NCBI RefSeq assembly: GCF_024347335.1
Contig: NZ_AP025464.1
Location: forward strand, 1,116,001 to 1,180,000
Origin: Vibrio celticus
Lineage (GTDB): Bacteria; Pseudomonadota; Gammaproteobacteria; Enterobacterales; Vibrionaceae
Direction of reading: 5' to 3'
Length of the DNA: 64,000 nt
Numbering within the stretch: the first letter of the stretch is position 1; every line of letters starts with the position of its first letter. This document shows positions 17,564-28,195 of the stretch, piece by piece. The translations under genes were made by a program, and so were the position numbers. The notes beneath the pieces were generated by a model. The model saw nothing but the letters and a program-made list of their open reading frames with translations. It was not told where the DNA came from and ran no database searches.

Positions 17564-18045
17564 AACAGCCCTTAGATTTAAGTCCGGTTATTGCGCCAGA
17601 CGCACCGACTTGGTGGCCTTTGGCGTGGGGCTGGTGGGTAGTAATTATCACAGCCATTGCCCTGATTGCCTTGGTGTTTTTCATTGTAAAACGTAGAAAA
17701 AACAATCAACAGGCGAAGCAAGAAGCGCTGTCCTACTTTAGTAATAGTCAGTCCCAAGATGGCTTGTCTCCGAGCAAAGCTCAAGACATCGTTCGTCAGG
17801 CAGCACTGAGCTATTTCCCTCGTGAAAAAATTGCAGGCTTGTCTGGTGATGATTGGTTGACGTTCTTAGATGCGCAATTAGCGAAGCCGTTATTTGTAGC
17901 AAAACAATCCCAGTGGCAACAAGCGCTCTATCAAGATGCAGCCCTAATGAACGACGACCAGAAAAAGGCTCAACAGCAATTGGTTAATGACTGCGAAATG
18001 TGGCTTCGCAAAGCCCTTCCTCCTAAGCGAGGTCGTTATGAGTGA
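17560..18045 (+). CDS. DUF4381 domain membrane protein
   Basis: 161 residues with a short proline-containing N-terminus (SPVIAPDAPTWWPLAWGWW), one membrane helix at about 25-43, a basic stop-transfer KRRKNN and a cytosolic helical part. This is the usual DUF4381 layout, found between DUF58 and VWA genes in MoxR operons. It overlaps its upstream neighbour by 4 nt and its downstream neighbour by 8 nt. The function is unknown, though the context makes it a membrane anchor or adaptor of the Bat complex. Confidence 0.85.
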   Translation: MKQPLDLSPVIAPDAPTWWPLAWGWWVVIITAIALIALVFFIVKRRKNNQQAKQEALSYFSNSQSQDGLSPSKAQDIVRQAALSYFPREKIAGLSGDDWLTFLDAQLAKPLFVAKQSQWQQALYQDAALMNDDQKKAQQQLVNDCEMWLRKALPPKRGRYE

Positions 18046-19037
18046 TTTTCTAAGCACTATGTTTCTAAGCAGGGACTTGCTAAACATCGAGTTCGTTTGG
18101 TGGTGGATGTTCTTCATCGCGCCACTGCCGTTGCTCGTTTACTTGTTCTCACCAAAGTCAGAATCGAGCAATGCCCTAAGGCTTCCATTTCTGCCCGAAG
18201 ACAGCAATACCAAAACACCGAGCAGTCGCTTACCAAAGGTGTTGTCCGTGATTATCTGGCTTCTGCTGGTTACGGCGAGCGCACGCCCTGTATGGTATGG
18301 CGAACCGGTAGAGTTTCAACCGAAGCATCGTGATTTGATGTTGGTTGTCGACCTCTCCTACTCTATGAGCCAAGAAGACATGCAGTTCAATGGCGAATAC
18401 ATCGACCGCTTGTCGGCGGTGAAACGAGTATTGAGTGACTTTATTGAGCGACGAAAAGGCGACCGAGTCGGATTGGTGCTATTTGCCGATCACGCCTACT
18501 TGCAGACCCCGCTTACGCTAGATAGAGATACGCTTTCACAACAGCTCAATCAAGCGGTGTTAAAGCTGATTGGTACTCAAACCGCGATTGGTGATGGTAT
18601 TGGCCTTGCCACCAAAACCTTTGTCGATAGCGATGCGCCCCAACGTGTAATGATTCTACTCAGCGACGGCAGTAATACTGCTGGGGTATTAGACCCGCTA
18701 GAAGCGGCGGATATTGCAAAGAAATACGACGCGACGATTTACACCGTGGGTGTCGGTGCAGGCGAGATGATGGTCAAAGAGTTCTTCATGACGCGCAAAG
18801 TCAATACTGCTCAAGACTTGGATGAACGCACACTAATAGAAATTGCCAAACGCACCGGCGGTCAGTACTTCCGAGCACGTGACAGCAAAGAGTTAGCGAC
18901 GATTTACGACACCATCAACCAGTTAGAGCCCGTGACGAACGCCACTAAGATCTGGCGACCGCAACAAGAGTGGTTTGTATGGCCACTGTCGGCGGCAATG
19001 TTCTTCGCATTTATGCTGTTAGCCATTAGGAGAAACA

Positions 19038-19045
<8 letters not shown>
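18038..19045 (+). CDS. VWA domain membrane protein, BatA-like
   Basis: 335 residues with membrane helices near residues 18-36, 64-80 and at the C-terminus (310-330), and a VWA domain between. The metal-ion site is complete: DLSYSMSQ (DxSxS), a Thr in TQTAIGDG and LLSDGSN. The start is ATG 18038, with GCGAGG 5 nt upstream, rather than a codon at 17987 inside the previous gene. BatA-type proteins are thought to assemble with BatB and MoxR at the inner membrane and to help cells resist oxygen or envelope stress. Confidence 0.9.
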
Positions 19046-20936
<1,891 letters not shown>

Positions 20937-20938
20937 CC

Positions 20939-22618
20939 ATGCGATTTCTAAACAAGCCATTTTTATCCGTACTCCTAACATTGTTGTTGGGAGCTTTCTC
21001 GTCCTTCTCAGTATTGGCTGCAAACGCCGTGGCGAGTGTTTCACATAACAGTGTCACCAAAGATGAAGTGTTCCTTCTTAGAGTCGCAACCGATGAAAAG
21101 GTCTCCTCTGATGCTCTAGATCTAACGGCGCTCCAACAGGATTTCTATGTCGGCACACCAAACTTTGGGTCGTCGATGCGAATCGTCAATGGCAGCCGTT
21201 CGGTGTCAAGTGAATGGAACATCAGCCTTGCTCCTCTACGTTTAGGCAAGGTCCAGATTCCTAGCTTCGATATTGAAGGGGCGAAAACTAAGCCAATCAC
21301 CATCAATGTTGCCGTTAATAAAGCTGCGCCCACTCAACATGACATGGCAGAGTTCCAGCTTAATCTCAGCAAGAACTCGCTGTACCCACAAGAAGTGGCT
21401 GAGCTTGATGTAAAACTCATCATTAAGGCTGATCCTAGAAGACTGCAAGATCCTAAAATTGCGCCACCAAGTTCAGCGCAATTAGACGTGGAACCGATTG
21501 GAGAGTCTAAGCAATTTCAAGATGTTATTAACGGACAAGAAGTCACGGTTGTTCAGCAATCTTTCCATATATCGTCACAACAAGCTGGGCAATTTCAGCT
21601 TCAAGGACCAAAGTTAACCGGTGCTGTTGTTTACTCAACCAACAACTCAAGCACAACGCGCCTTTTCCAGCTCGACACGCCTGTTGAAACCTTAGATGTC
21701 ACAGTGAATCCGGTACCAAAAGGCTATCAAGGTGAGTGGTTACCAACATCGAACTTCAAGTTAATTCAGAAATGGTCAGATAGCCAAGGCAATCAACTGG
21801 GAAATAGTAATGGTTTAGAAGGCGGTAACCCAACCATTGAAATGGAAGCGGGTGATTCGTTAACCCGTACCATCACCATGACGGCTAGCAACTTAACGCA
21901 ACACCAGCTGCCAAAACTGAATATCACCTACCCTAAATCGATACGTGTTTATGAAGAGAAGCCGCAATTTGGCACAACTCAGTCAGGTGATTCTGTCGTT
22001 GTTTACAAGCAAGTCTTGATTCCGAAAGAGGCTGGAAACATCTCGCTTCCTGACGTGTCTCAAGCTTGGTTTAACACCGATTTGCAATCAGAACAAACCA
22101 GCAAAGCGCAGGGGCTAGAGTTAGCGGTAAAAGCAAGTGATCGTGCAGCGTCAAGCACTCCACCAGTTACTGATACGCCCGCCCAACAAGTAAGTCCGAC
22201 GGTTGTTACTGTGGATAGCCCCGGGGTCTGGCCTTATCTCACCACTCTGTTTGCTGTTTTATGGTTAATCAGCTCAGCGATGGCTTTCTATTTCTGGTCA
22301 CGACATGGTGTAACGACAAAACCAACACATACAGTTGAACGTCAATCAGATACAACCGAAGCGCTTATTGAAGCGCTGCAAACGAAAGATGGCGTGATGA
22401 CCAGAACCTTGTTTGAACAGTGGAAAGCTGAAAACCCAGACTTGGATGATGAAACGTTAGAAGCCGTCGAAGCCGAGCTAAGCAAGCTCAACCAAAGCCT
22501 CTATGCTGAAGCTGGTTCACCAAGTCAATCATGGGACCCGGCTCAAGCAATCAAAGCAGTTAAGAAGCCAAAGCGAGTCACAAGCAAAACGCGTAGAAGC
22601 ACATTGGAAAAGCTTTAG
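20939..22618 (+). CDS. BatD family protein
   Basis: 559 residues. The N-terminus is a signal peptide or anchor (MRFLNKPFLSVLLTLLLGAF, cleavage possibly after VLAANA). Beta-rich periplasmic repeats follow, then one membrane helix near 430-450 (PYLTTLFAVLWLISSAMAFYF) and a cytosolic helical tail. This is the BatD layout. The start is ATG 20939, 2 nt past the previous stop; an upstream GTG at 20930 would add only three residues. It closes the moxR-bat operon, which ends at a 13-bp hairpin. Confidence 0.88.
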   Translation: MRFLNKPFLSVLLTLLLGAFSSFSVLAANAVASVSHNSVTKDEVFLLRVATDEKVSSDALDLTALQQDFYVGTPNFGSSMRIVNGSRSVSSEWNISLAPLRLGKVQIPSFDIEGAKTKPITINVAVNKAAPTQHDMAEFQLNLSKNSLYPQEVAELDVKLIIKADPRRLQDPKIAPPSSAQLDVEPIGESKQFQDVINGQEVTVVQQSFHISSQQAGQFQLQGPKLTGAVVYSTNNSSTTRLFQLDTPVETLDVTVNPVPKGYQGEWLPTSNFKLIQKWSDSQGNQLGNSNGLEGGNPTIEMEAGDSLTRTITMTASNLTQHQLPKLNITYPKSIRVYEEKPQFGTTQSGDSVVVYKQVLIPKEAGNISLPDVSQAWFNTDLQSEQTSKAQGLELAVKASDRAASSTPPVTDTPAQQVSPTVVTVDSPGVWPYLTTLFAVLWLISSAMAFYFWSRHGVTTKPTHTVERQSDTTEALIEALQTKDGVMTRTLFEQWKAENPDLDDETLEAVEAELSKLNQSLYAEAGSPSQSWDPAQAIKAVKKPKRVTSKTRRSTLEKL

Positions 22619-22640
22619 TTAACCAGCAATCTAAGCAAGC

Positions 22641-22695
22641 AAAAAAGAACGAAGCCGTGATGACCACTTTGTGATCATCACGGCTTCATTCGTTT
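22641..22695. terminator. Bidirectional terminator between batD and the diguanylate cyclase gene
   Basis: Perfect 13-bp arms GAAGCCGTGATGA (22651-22663) and complement (22675-22687), flanked by A6 on the left and TTTT on the right. Confidence 0.85.
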
Positions 22696-22721
22696 TACGC
22701 TAGGAAAAAACAGATACCACA

Positions 22722-24167
22722 CTAGGAAATTGAAACTGCGACCTTTTTACGTTTCAACGCAGAAACGATTCGATTTCTCCCAGAGTCTTTGGCTTGATAC
22801 AAGGCTTTGTCTGCCTTGCCATACAGTAGGTCGAAGTCAAACTGGTGCTGATCAGAAGTTATCGAAGCATACCCGACAGACGCGGTTAGATACTTGCTGG
22901 TACTGCTTTCACAATGGAGGATCTTCGCCTCTTCAATACATTTTCGGATCGACTCTGCTCGCCGCTTGGTCTCAGAATGATTTGTGCCGATCATCAACAA
23001 CATAAACTCCTCTCCCCCAATACGGCAGAAAGTCTCTTGTTCACTATAAACATGGTTATTCAGTATCTTACCTATCGAGCGTAAAGCAGCGTCACCTTCG
23101 GTATGGCCATAAACACTGTTGTACAAACCAAAGTGGTCTAGGTCGACAAGGATCAATCCAAATGTGACTTCATGTTGTGTGGCAAACGCTCCTTGATCGT
23201 CGCAGTTCAAATCTTCTAACACTTGCGACAACATACGGCGGTTTCCAAGGCGCGTCAGCGGGTCTAATTTAGAAATGATATCCAACTGTTCATTGACTCG
23301 TTCAAGCTCTTGAGTGCGCTTACTGACCTCTTGCTCGAGGGTTTCATTGAGCTTTTTGAGCTCCTCTTGCGCCATGGTTCTCTGTAGCACCTCCGCAAGG
23401 CTAGAAGCGAAGATACGTATAACTTCACGCAGTTGTGAGGTTAAAGGACTGCGAGTTAACAAGTTATCCGCAGCGATAAACGCAATCGGCTCACCCGTAT
23501 TGGTGGTAAGCATTGTCATTGCCGTCCAACCGACTCCCACAATATTGAAATCGTGATAGATAGGCACGGACTCTTCAAAGGCGACTTGATTAGGACAGGC
23601 TCGTGCTGCGGCGACAATGTCACGCTCCACCAGCTCTGAGCGGTAATAGGATTCATCGACAATGTCGCCTTTTATATCCGTACCCCACGTGCCTTGCATG
23701 TAATTGCAGCCTTTATCTGTTAAAAAAACCGCTAATCGGTCTATCCCTAAGTGCTGAATAGCAAAGCTAACCGCAGATTTACAGACTTCGCTTACGCTAT
23801 CGCAGCGAGACAGTTCCACCATACTTGAGTGCAACATACGGATGTTCTGTTCTTGCCGTTTGCGGATGTAGATTTGAGAAAGCAGAGAACCAAAGGACTC
23901 AAGCATCTGCTTTTGATAATTGGTAATGGGTGAACGGTGGATGTAGTTATCCATCGCAATCCAGCCGACCGGTTTATCCCCTTCACGCAAGATAAGCATC
24001 CCATTCCAGCCCTGCCCCACCACCTTGCCTTCAGTGTAGAGTGGCGCTTGTTCAATAATGACTAAGTTGGTGTATTTCCTGTCGATCAACTGGCATCCAA
24101 TAAAGAAGTCGATATTCGAGCACGCATTACCATACCCGAGTCTCAACTCACAGCAGGAGAGTTTCAC
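22722..24167 (-). CDS. Diguanylate cyclase with tandem GAF domains (first one incomplete)
   Basis: 481 residues from a GTG start. Residues about 1-100 and 125-260 are homologous repeats (VVGQGWNGM and IVGVGWTAM; DNYIHRSPIT and DNLLTRSPLT), so they are two GAF domains, but the first lacks roughly 60 N-terminal residues. A coiled coil (about 270-305) leads to a GGDEF domain with active site GGEEF at 384-388. The RxxD inhibitory site is absent. It should make c-di-GMP in response to a GAF ligand or redox state. An in-frame stop lies ten codons before the GTG, so the short first GAF is real in this sequence. Confidence 0.9.
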   Translation of the reverse strand: MKLSCCELRLGYGNACSNIDFFIGCQLIDRKYTNLVIIEQAPLYTEGKVVGQGWNGMLILREGDKPVGWIAMDNYIHRSPITNYQKQMLESFGSLLSQIYIRKRQEQNIRMLHSSMVELSRCDSVSEVCKSAVSFAIQHLGIDRLAVFLTDKGCNYMQGTWGTDIKGDIVDESYYRSELVERDIVAAARACPNQVAFEESVPIYHDFNIVGVGWTAMTMLTTNTGEPIAFIAADNLLTRSPLTSQLREVIRIFASSLAEVLQRTMAQEELKKLNETLEQEVSKRTQELERVNEQLDIISKLDPLTRLGNRRMLSQVLEDLNCDDQGAFATQHEVTFGLILVDLDHFGLYNSVYGHTEGDAALRSIGKILNNHVYSEQETFCRIGGEEFMLLMIGTNHSETKRRAESIRKCIEEAKILHCESSTSKYLTASVGYASITSDQHQFDFDLLYGKADKALYQAKDSGRNRIVSALKRKKVAVSIS

Positions 24168-24537
24168 TTCAATATGGAGTGGGCAGTTGAGTGTCTATAA
24201 ATTAGTAACTTAAGCTGAGTTTTTAATCAAAGAAGAAAAAGTGAGTGAGCTGGAAAGAAAATCAATGGAGTGACAAGTTCGGAATTATAAAACCGATAAA
24301 GAGAGATTCACTGGGAATTCGCTGTAGGTTAGCGCAAATTATCAAGGATGGAGTTTTTTTAAACATGTCTTTAAAACACGAAACATAATATGCGATCAGT
24401 TCATCGGACTTTCAAGGGAGTAACAAGAGAATATTTGATAACACTGAAGTCAATCACACATGTGCTAATTCTCAGTTGGTTAATCTATCCGATGTTTGCT
24501 ACGTTTAAATGACACAGTCATTGGAAAGGTATGATTT
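24168..24537. other. Intergenic region upstream of hpf and of the cyclase gene
   Basis: 370 bp, divergent starts on both sides, A+T-rich. No gene or clear hairpin was found. It must contain the hpf promoter. No remnant of the missing GAF residues was recognised. Confidence 0.55.
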
Positions 24538-24894
24538 ATGAAAATAAATGTTCAAACACATCATGTATCAATTAACGACGAGTCACGCAAAGACATCGAA
24601 GGTAAATTCGAGAAGATATCTAACCATTTCCCATCACTGATAAGTTGCGACATCATCATTACTAAAGAACACGGTCAACATCAGGTTGAAGTATTCACCA
24701 ACTACGAAGGTGTACGAGTAACAGCAAAATCGACAGACGATGTTATGTACCCAGCTATCGCTGCAGCACTTAAGAAACTTGAAGCGGGCCTAAGTAACCG
24801 TAAGGGACAATTGAAAGCCGACCTACACGAGAAACCAACAAGCACGAAGCCAGAGATTGCTTCGGACATCATCCAAGAGATGAAATTGGTATAA
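24538..24894 (+). CDS. hpf: Ribosome hibernation promoting factor HPF/RaiA family
   Basis: 118 residues with the single S30AE domain fold: MKINVQTHHVSI, the conserved HQVEVFTNYEGVRVTAKSTDDVMYPAI region (seen as VEVFTN and DDVMYPAI), and a helix ALKKLEAGL, then a 25-residue tail. These proteins bind the 30S decoding region and silence ribosomes in stationary phase. The length is near that of RaiA/YfiA (about 113) and longer than short HPF (95). GGAAAGG lies about 10 nt before the ATG. Its terminator is split by an insertion sequence 65 bp downstream. Confidence 0.92.
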   Translation: MKINVQTHHVSINDESRKDIEGKFEKISNHFPSLISCDIIITKEHGQHQVEVFTNYEGVRVTAKSTDDVMYPAIAAALKKLEAGLSNRKGQLKADLHEKPTSTKPEIASDIIQEMKLV

Positions 24895-24945
24895 ATCGAT
24901 AAGTAGTTAAAGCGAAATAACGAATAGAAACTTATTAAGAATTTC

Positions 24946-24955
24946 AAAGCCAGCA
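24946..24955 (+). terminator. Left arm of the hpf terminator, separated from its right arm by an IS
   Basis: AAAGCCAGCA here pairs perfectly with TGCTGGCTTT at 26391-26400, which is followed by TTT. Removing the element and one 4-bp target copy restores a 10-bp stem with a 5-nt CACGT loop and a T run. The IS therefore landed in the loop. Confidence 0.88.
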
Positions 24956-24959
24956 CACG
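24956..24959. repeat. Target site duplication CACG of the IS3-family element (left copy)
   Basis: CACG at 24956-24959 is repeated at 26386-26389, directly outside the two inverted repeats. Four bp is within the normal range for IS3-family elements. Confidence 0.75.
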
Positions 24960-24965
24960 TGAACT

Positions 24966-25005
24966 GACCCCCAATAGTTGGACACCAATTATTGGGGGTC
25001 TTTTT
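24966..25005 (+). terminator. IS-borne hairpin at the left end, directly before orfA
   Basis: 11-bp perfect arms GACCCCCAATA/TATTGGGGGTC with a 13-nt loop and T6, ending at the base before the orfA ATG. It would stop transcripts entering from hpf. The G5 run that could serve as the orfA ribosome binding site lies in its right arm, so read-through RNA would also hide it. Confidence 0.75.
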
Positions 25006-25515
25006 ATGTCCAAATATAGCCGAGAGCTAAAATGTATCATTGCTAAGCAATACTTAGATGGCACGTCATCTCTCTACTTAGCAAAACAATATTCAATTTC
25101 TTCAAGGCAGATACGGTATTGGGCTCAAGTCTTTGCCATCCATGGTACTGATTCATTTTTACCAACTAAGCATGCCGCGACTGCTCAAACAAAACGAAAA
25201 GCATTGAATTTAATGTGGGCGAATGAATGGTCTCTCACGCACACTAGCGCTGTATTAAACCTCTCATCCCCTGGGATACTCTCTGTCTGGCTCAAACGAT
25301 TTAATGAGCTCGGTATCAAGGGGCTCAAAATGCGCCAGAAAGGAAGACCCTCAATGAAACAGCAACCTCAACGAACCACTAAGCCGGATAATGAAATGAC
25401 ACTTGAGGAGCTAAAAGAGGAGTTAGTCTACTTACGAACCGAGAATGCTGTTTTAAAAAAGTTGGAAGAGTTGGAGCAGGAAAAAAACCGTCGAACAAAG
25501 AAAAAGCGGTCATAG
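25006..25515 (+). CDS. IS3 family transposase OrfA (DNA-binding half)
   Basis: 169 residues with an HTH in the N-terminal third (LDGTSSLYLAKQYSISSRQIRYW), a second HTH (LTHTSAVLNLSSPGILSVWL) and a C-terminal leucine-zipper-like coil (LEELKEELVYLRTENAVLKKLEELEQEK, listed here only by its LRTENAVLKKLEEL core). It binds the element ends. The real transposase is the OrfAB fusion made by -1 frameshifting near codon 160. The ATG directly follows a T6 run; the only Shine-Dalgarno candidate is GGGGG in the hairpin arm. Confidence 0.9.
   Translation: MSKYSRELKCIIAKQYLDGTSSLYLAKQYSISSRQIRYWAQVFAIHGTDSFLPTKHAATAQTKRKALNLMWANEWSLTHTSAVLNLSSPGILSVWLKRFNELGIKGLKMRQKGRPSMKQQPQRTTKPDNEMTLEELKEELVYLRTENAVLKKLEELEQEKNRRTKKKRS
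25482..25488 (+). promoter_or_regulatory. Programmed -1 frameshift site A AAA AAC
   Basis: The heptamer A-AAA-AAC is in the orfA reading frame (codons GAA AAA AAC). Slipping back one base enters the frame of orfB, which is open from here through its annotated TTG, giving an OrfAB fusion of about 450 residues. This is the known expression mode of IS3-family elements. Confidence 0.8.
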
Positions 25516-25541
25516 CTCTAACTCTTAAAGGCAAGTACCCG

Positions 25542-26354
25542 TTGAAGCACTTACTGCAGACTCTACAGCTGTCAAAAAGTGTCTTTTATTATCAGGCTCA
25601 AACGAGCAAGCGCCCAAATAGCTACGAACGTGAGCTGCGGTTGATAAAGTCAATTTATCATGAACATAAGGGCCGATACGGTTATCGTCGTATTCATTTA
25701 GAACTAAAAAATCAGGGGGTCGCGCTTAATCACAAAACGGTTCAAAGGCTTATGGCTCAGCTAAACCTTAAATCGACGGTCAGGATTAAAAAGTATCGTT
25801 CATACCGAGGAGAGTCAGGGAAAGCTGCTCCCAACGTGCTTGAAAGAGATTTTAGTGCGACTCAACCCGATGAAAAGTGGGTAACTGATGTCACGGAGTT
25901 CAAAGTCAAAGAGCAGAAAGTATACTTGTCTCCCGTTGTCGACTTGTTTACTCAGGAAGTGGTAGCTTATAGAGTGGCCAAAAATGCCTGCTTGCCGCTT
26001 GTCACGGATATGCTGACGGAGGCTATATCAAAGCTGAAACCCAACTCAAAGCCAATTATACACAGCGATCAAGGTTGGCAATATCGCCATCGACAGTATC
26101 AGAAAAAGGTAGCGGAGAGTGGGTTAACGCAAAGCATGTCGAGAAAAGGTAACTGCTTGGATAATGCTGTTGCTGAAAACTTTTTTGCTTTACTCAAAAC
26201 CGAGATGTATCACAACCAAAGCTTTGAAGATGCAGATGCTCTGATAGAGCAAATTAAAGAATACATCGAGTACTACAATACCAAACGTATAAAAGTGAAA
26301 CTAAAAGGCCTGACTCCGATAGAATATCGAACTCAGGCCTTGAAAGCCGCTTAA
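25542..26354 (+). CDS. IS3 family transposase OrfB (DDE catalytic half)
   Basis: 270 residues from a TTG, but most product is expected as part of an OrfAB fusion. It has an HTH_21-like region (HEHKGRYGYRRIHLEL) and an rve integrase core with a complete DDE triad: D in WVTDVTEF, D in IIHSDQGWQY, and E in VAENFFALLKTEMY, with the family-specific spacing and a following RIKVKLKGLTP. It catalyses excision and integration of the element. The stop lies just before the right inverted repeat. Confidence 0.9.
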   Translation: MKHLLQTLQLSKSVFYYQAQTSKRPNSYERELRLIKSIYHEHKGRYGYRRIHLELKNQGVALNHKTVQRLMAQLNLKSTVRIKKYRSYRGESGKAAPNVLERDFSATQPDEKWVTDVTEFKVKEQKVYLSPVVDLFTQEVVAYRVAKNACLPLVTDMLTEAISKLKPNSKPIIHSDQGWQYRHRQYQKKVAESGLTQSMSRKGNCLDNAVAENFFALLKTEMYHNQSFEDADALIEQIKEYIEYYNTKRIKVKLKGLTPIEYRTQALKAA

Positions 26355-26385
26355 CAGAAATGTCCAACTTTATGGGGTCACTTCA

Positions 26386-26482
26386 CACGTTGCTGGCTTT
26401 TTCGATCTTAAAGCCAAGCAAACCTTCCCTTCTTTACCGTCCCTCGAATTCAGCTCAACCCCACATCATTATTAACGCCCTT
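26386..26482. other. Chromosomal remnant between the two insertion sequences
   Basis: 97 bp: the right target copy CACG (26386-26389), the right arm of the hpf terminator (26391-26400 plus T run), plain sequence, and the left 10-bp target copy of the IS4-family element (26473-26482). Confidence 0.8.
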
Positions 26483-27869
26483 CATAGACTGAACCTTAAG
26501 CATTAAGACCAGCATAAATCCCGTCTAACGTGATGTTTTTCTTTGACTTCCTCTGGGCGGACTTTTGTGCGTTCTTAAATATATAGCTAGAGGCCCATTC
26601 CAGTTTATTACCTATTTCTGACCATGCCTTGTGGCTGATACATTCAAATATGGGCAACAGCCACACATCCACATTTTTTGCCGCCTTAAACAGCGAGACC
26701 GATGGCATTATCTGAAGCGCAGTACTGCGCCTGATGATCAGCGAGAGTAAACTGGCCCAGATAAGCCCATCAACGATGGCCTTTTGTGCGGTGACAAATC
26801 GTTGCCAGTTTGTGTGAGATTTTAATTCTTTAAAAAGCAACTCCACCTGCCATCGACAGCGGTAGATCGCCATTATGTCATCAGCAGTATAGGTACCTGA
26901 AGGCAAGTTAGTTAACCAAATACAGAATCGCTTTTCTTCGGCAAACCAACGTCTTACCACTCTAAATTCTTGCTTACCACTACGAACTTTAAGGTCGAGT
27001 ACCTGTGAGCGATTAGTACCTCGAGTGATGTCTTTGAGCTTCTTTCCTTCTAGTTTAGATAAATGCCGGCCCTGACCGTTTCTCGCTTCTATAACATGAG
27101 GATTCAGGGACTTTGCTCCTCGAAAATATAGAAACCACCATACAGTTCAAGCTCAGTAAAGAATTGGAAGTCAGGGTACCCTGCGTCAGCCAACAACAAT
27201 TTGTTACTCATTGTTTTGGGGCGGGCAAAAGTCTCTTTCTGATGCTGTATCAGCGCTGATGCTCATTGCGACTGGAGAAAAGCTTTTTAAAGACATTGTC
27301 ATATGGCATTCAACTGCGGCTGGATTGCGTTTAAATCGGCTCGGGTAAACGTTCGAAAGGTCACGATGAATGTGGAAAGAGCTACCATCTTGAAGCAGCA
27401 CATCATCAAAGGTAGCGAGTTTATCTGGTAGGTTGGCACTCTGCTGGCGAGCAAACTGAGCTATCGCTCGCATGGCCAATTGGCGCATGAATATCGGAAA
27501 TTCTTCTTTTCTTAACTGGTTATGGTAGGGCTTATAAGCCACAGTATCTTTAGCGCTTAAGCACATCCCATTGAATTGCCTTAGTAAATCGGCAATAGAT
27601 GAGCAGTTTCCTTTGCTCAAAGCGGCCACTAGGCTTACTACTAGCTGGTCGGGTAAGATAGCCCGACATCGCTTCATAAGTCCTGTACTTTTCGCCATTT
27701 TTTGAAGGCTATCAGCATTAAAGAATTGCTTAAACTGCTTTTGTAGGGAGATAATCGTCATCGGCTTCACGGTTGATATGGGTGGTTTGTTTGGCGACGA
27801 TTATCTGATCATAAATGAAGCCTTTTTTCTATCTAAATAAATAGCTTAGAGCTTAAGATCCTGTCTATG
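26483..27869 (-). mobile_element. IS4 family insertion sequence with inactivated transposase
   Basis: 1,387 bp. The ends are imperfect inverted repeats: CATAGACTGAACCTTAAGC at the left, and CATAGACAGGATCTTAAGC read inward from the right end on the minus strand. A 10-bp direct repeat TAACGCCCTT (26473-26482 and 27870-27879) flanks it, so the insertion boundaries are firm. The single transposase gene on the minus strand nearly fills it. Confidence 0.85.
26496..27770 (-). pseudogene. IS4 family transposase, interrupted by two compensating 1-nt indels
   Basis: The reading frame runs from ATG 27770 to near 27210, where one extra C in a GCCCC run leads to a stop at 27204. The next frame (from the ATG at 27211) runs to about 27120, where a T run is one base short. 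The first frame is then regained and continues to 26496, including the YRCRWQVELLFKELK motif (the Y-R-E signature of IS4). Correcting both sites gives one protein of about 424 residues. The N-terminal part contains a DDVLLQDGSSF segment (first Asp region). Either this is true decay or homopolymer sequencing error. Confidence 0.85.
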
Positions 27870-27879
27870 TAACGCCCTT
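27870..27879. repeat. Right target site duplication TAACGCCCTT of the IS4-family element
   Basis: Identical to 26473-26482 and directly outside the right inverted repeat. Confidence 0.85.
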
Positions 27880-27961
27880 AAGTTCTTAGCAGCTATAACA
27901 ATCACTTGTGGGATTTGATACAGTTATAAGCAGAAATTTAGACCACAATGGAATGTTTATT

Positions 27962-28117
27962 ATGAAGAAAATCGCGTTGATACTTTTCCTTGCTACTCAA
28001 TTAATGGCTTGTACCGAGGTTGGCAGTGAAGCTTGGTGTGCGGATATGAAAGAAAAGCCTAAAGGTGACTGGACGGCTAATGAAGCGGGCGATTTTGCTA
28101 AACACTGTATTTTCTAA
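27962..28117 (+). CDS. DUF3012 family small lipoprotein
   Basis: 51 residues. A signal peptide with lipobox LMAC places the lipidated Cys at residue 17 (MKKIALILFLATQLMAC). The mature part of about 35 residues has two more cysteines and the DUF3012 core GSEAWCADMKEKPKGDWTA (shown at the 20-residue limit). The start is ATG 27962, with GGA 10 nt upstream; the longer ORF from 27908 would put 18 residues before the signal peptide. It is probably an outer- or inner-membrane lipoprotein of unknown function. Confidence 0.85.
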   Translation: MKKIALILFLATQLMACTEVGSEAWCADMKEKPKGDWTANEAGDFAKHCIF

Positions 28118-28195
28118 TCACGTTAGCTTCTAATTCTACATTGGGCTGAATTAATACGCTCTGTGTAAAACAATCCATGGAATAAGTGAGTTTTA

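Larger units (their letters stand above)
24960..26385 (+). mobile_element. IS3 family insertion sequence, IS150-like group, complete
   Basis: 1,426 bp with 25-bp imperfect terminal repeats (21 of 25 match): TGAACTGACCCC... at 24960-24984 and, on the other strand, TGAAGTGACCCC... at 26385-26361, both ending inward in AGTTGGACA and with the TG/CA tips of IS3 elements. It holds orfA and orfB with a -1 slippery site between. It looks intact and is flanked by a 4-bp duplication, so it is probably recent and possibly active. Confidence 0.9.

Noticed and set aside
27908..27961. N-terminal extension of the DUF3012 lipoprotein
   Set aside because: It would place 18 residues before a classic lipoprotein signal peptide. 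The ATG at 27962 is in the normal place.
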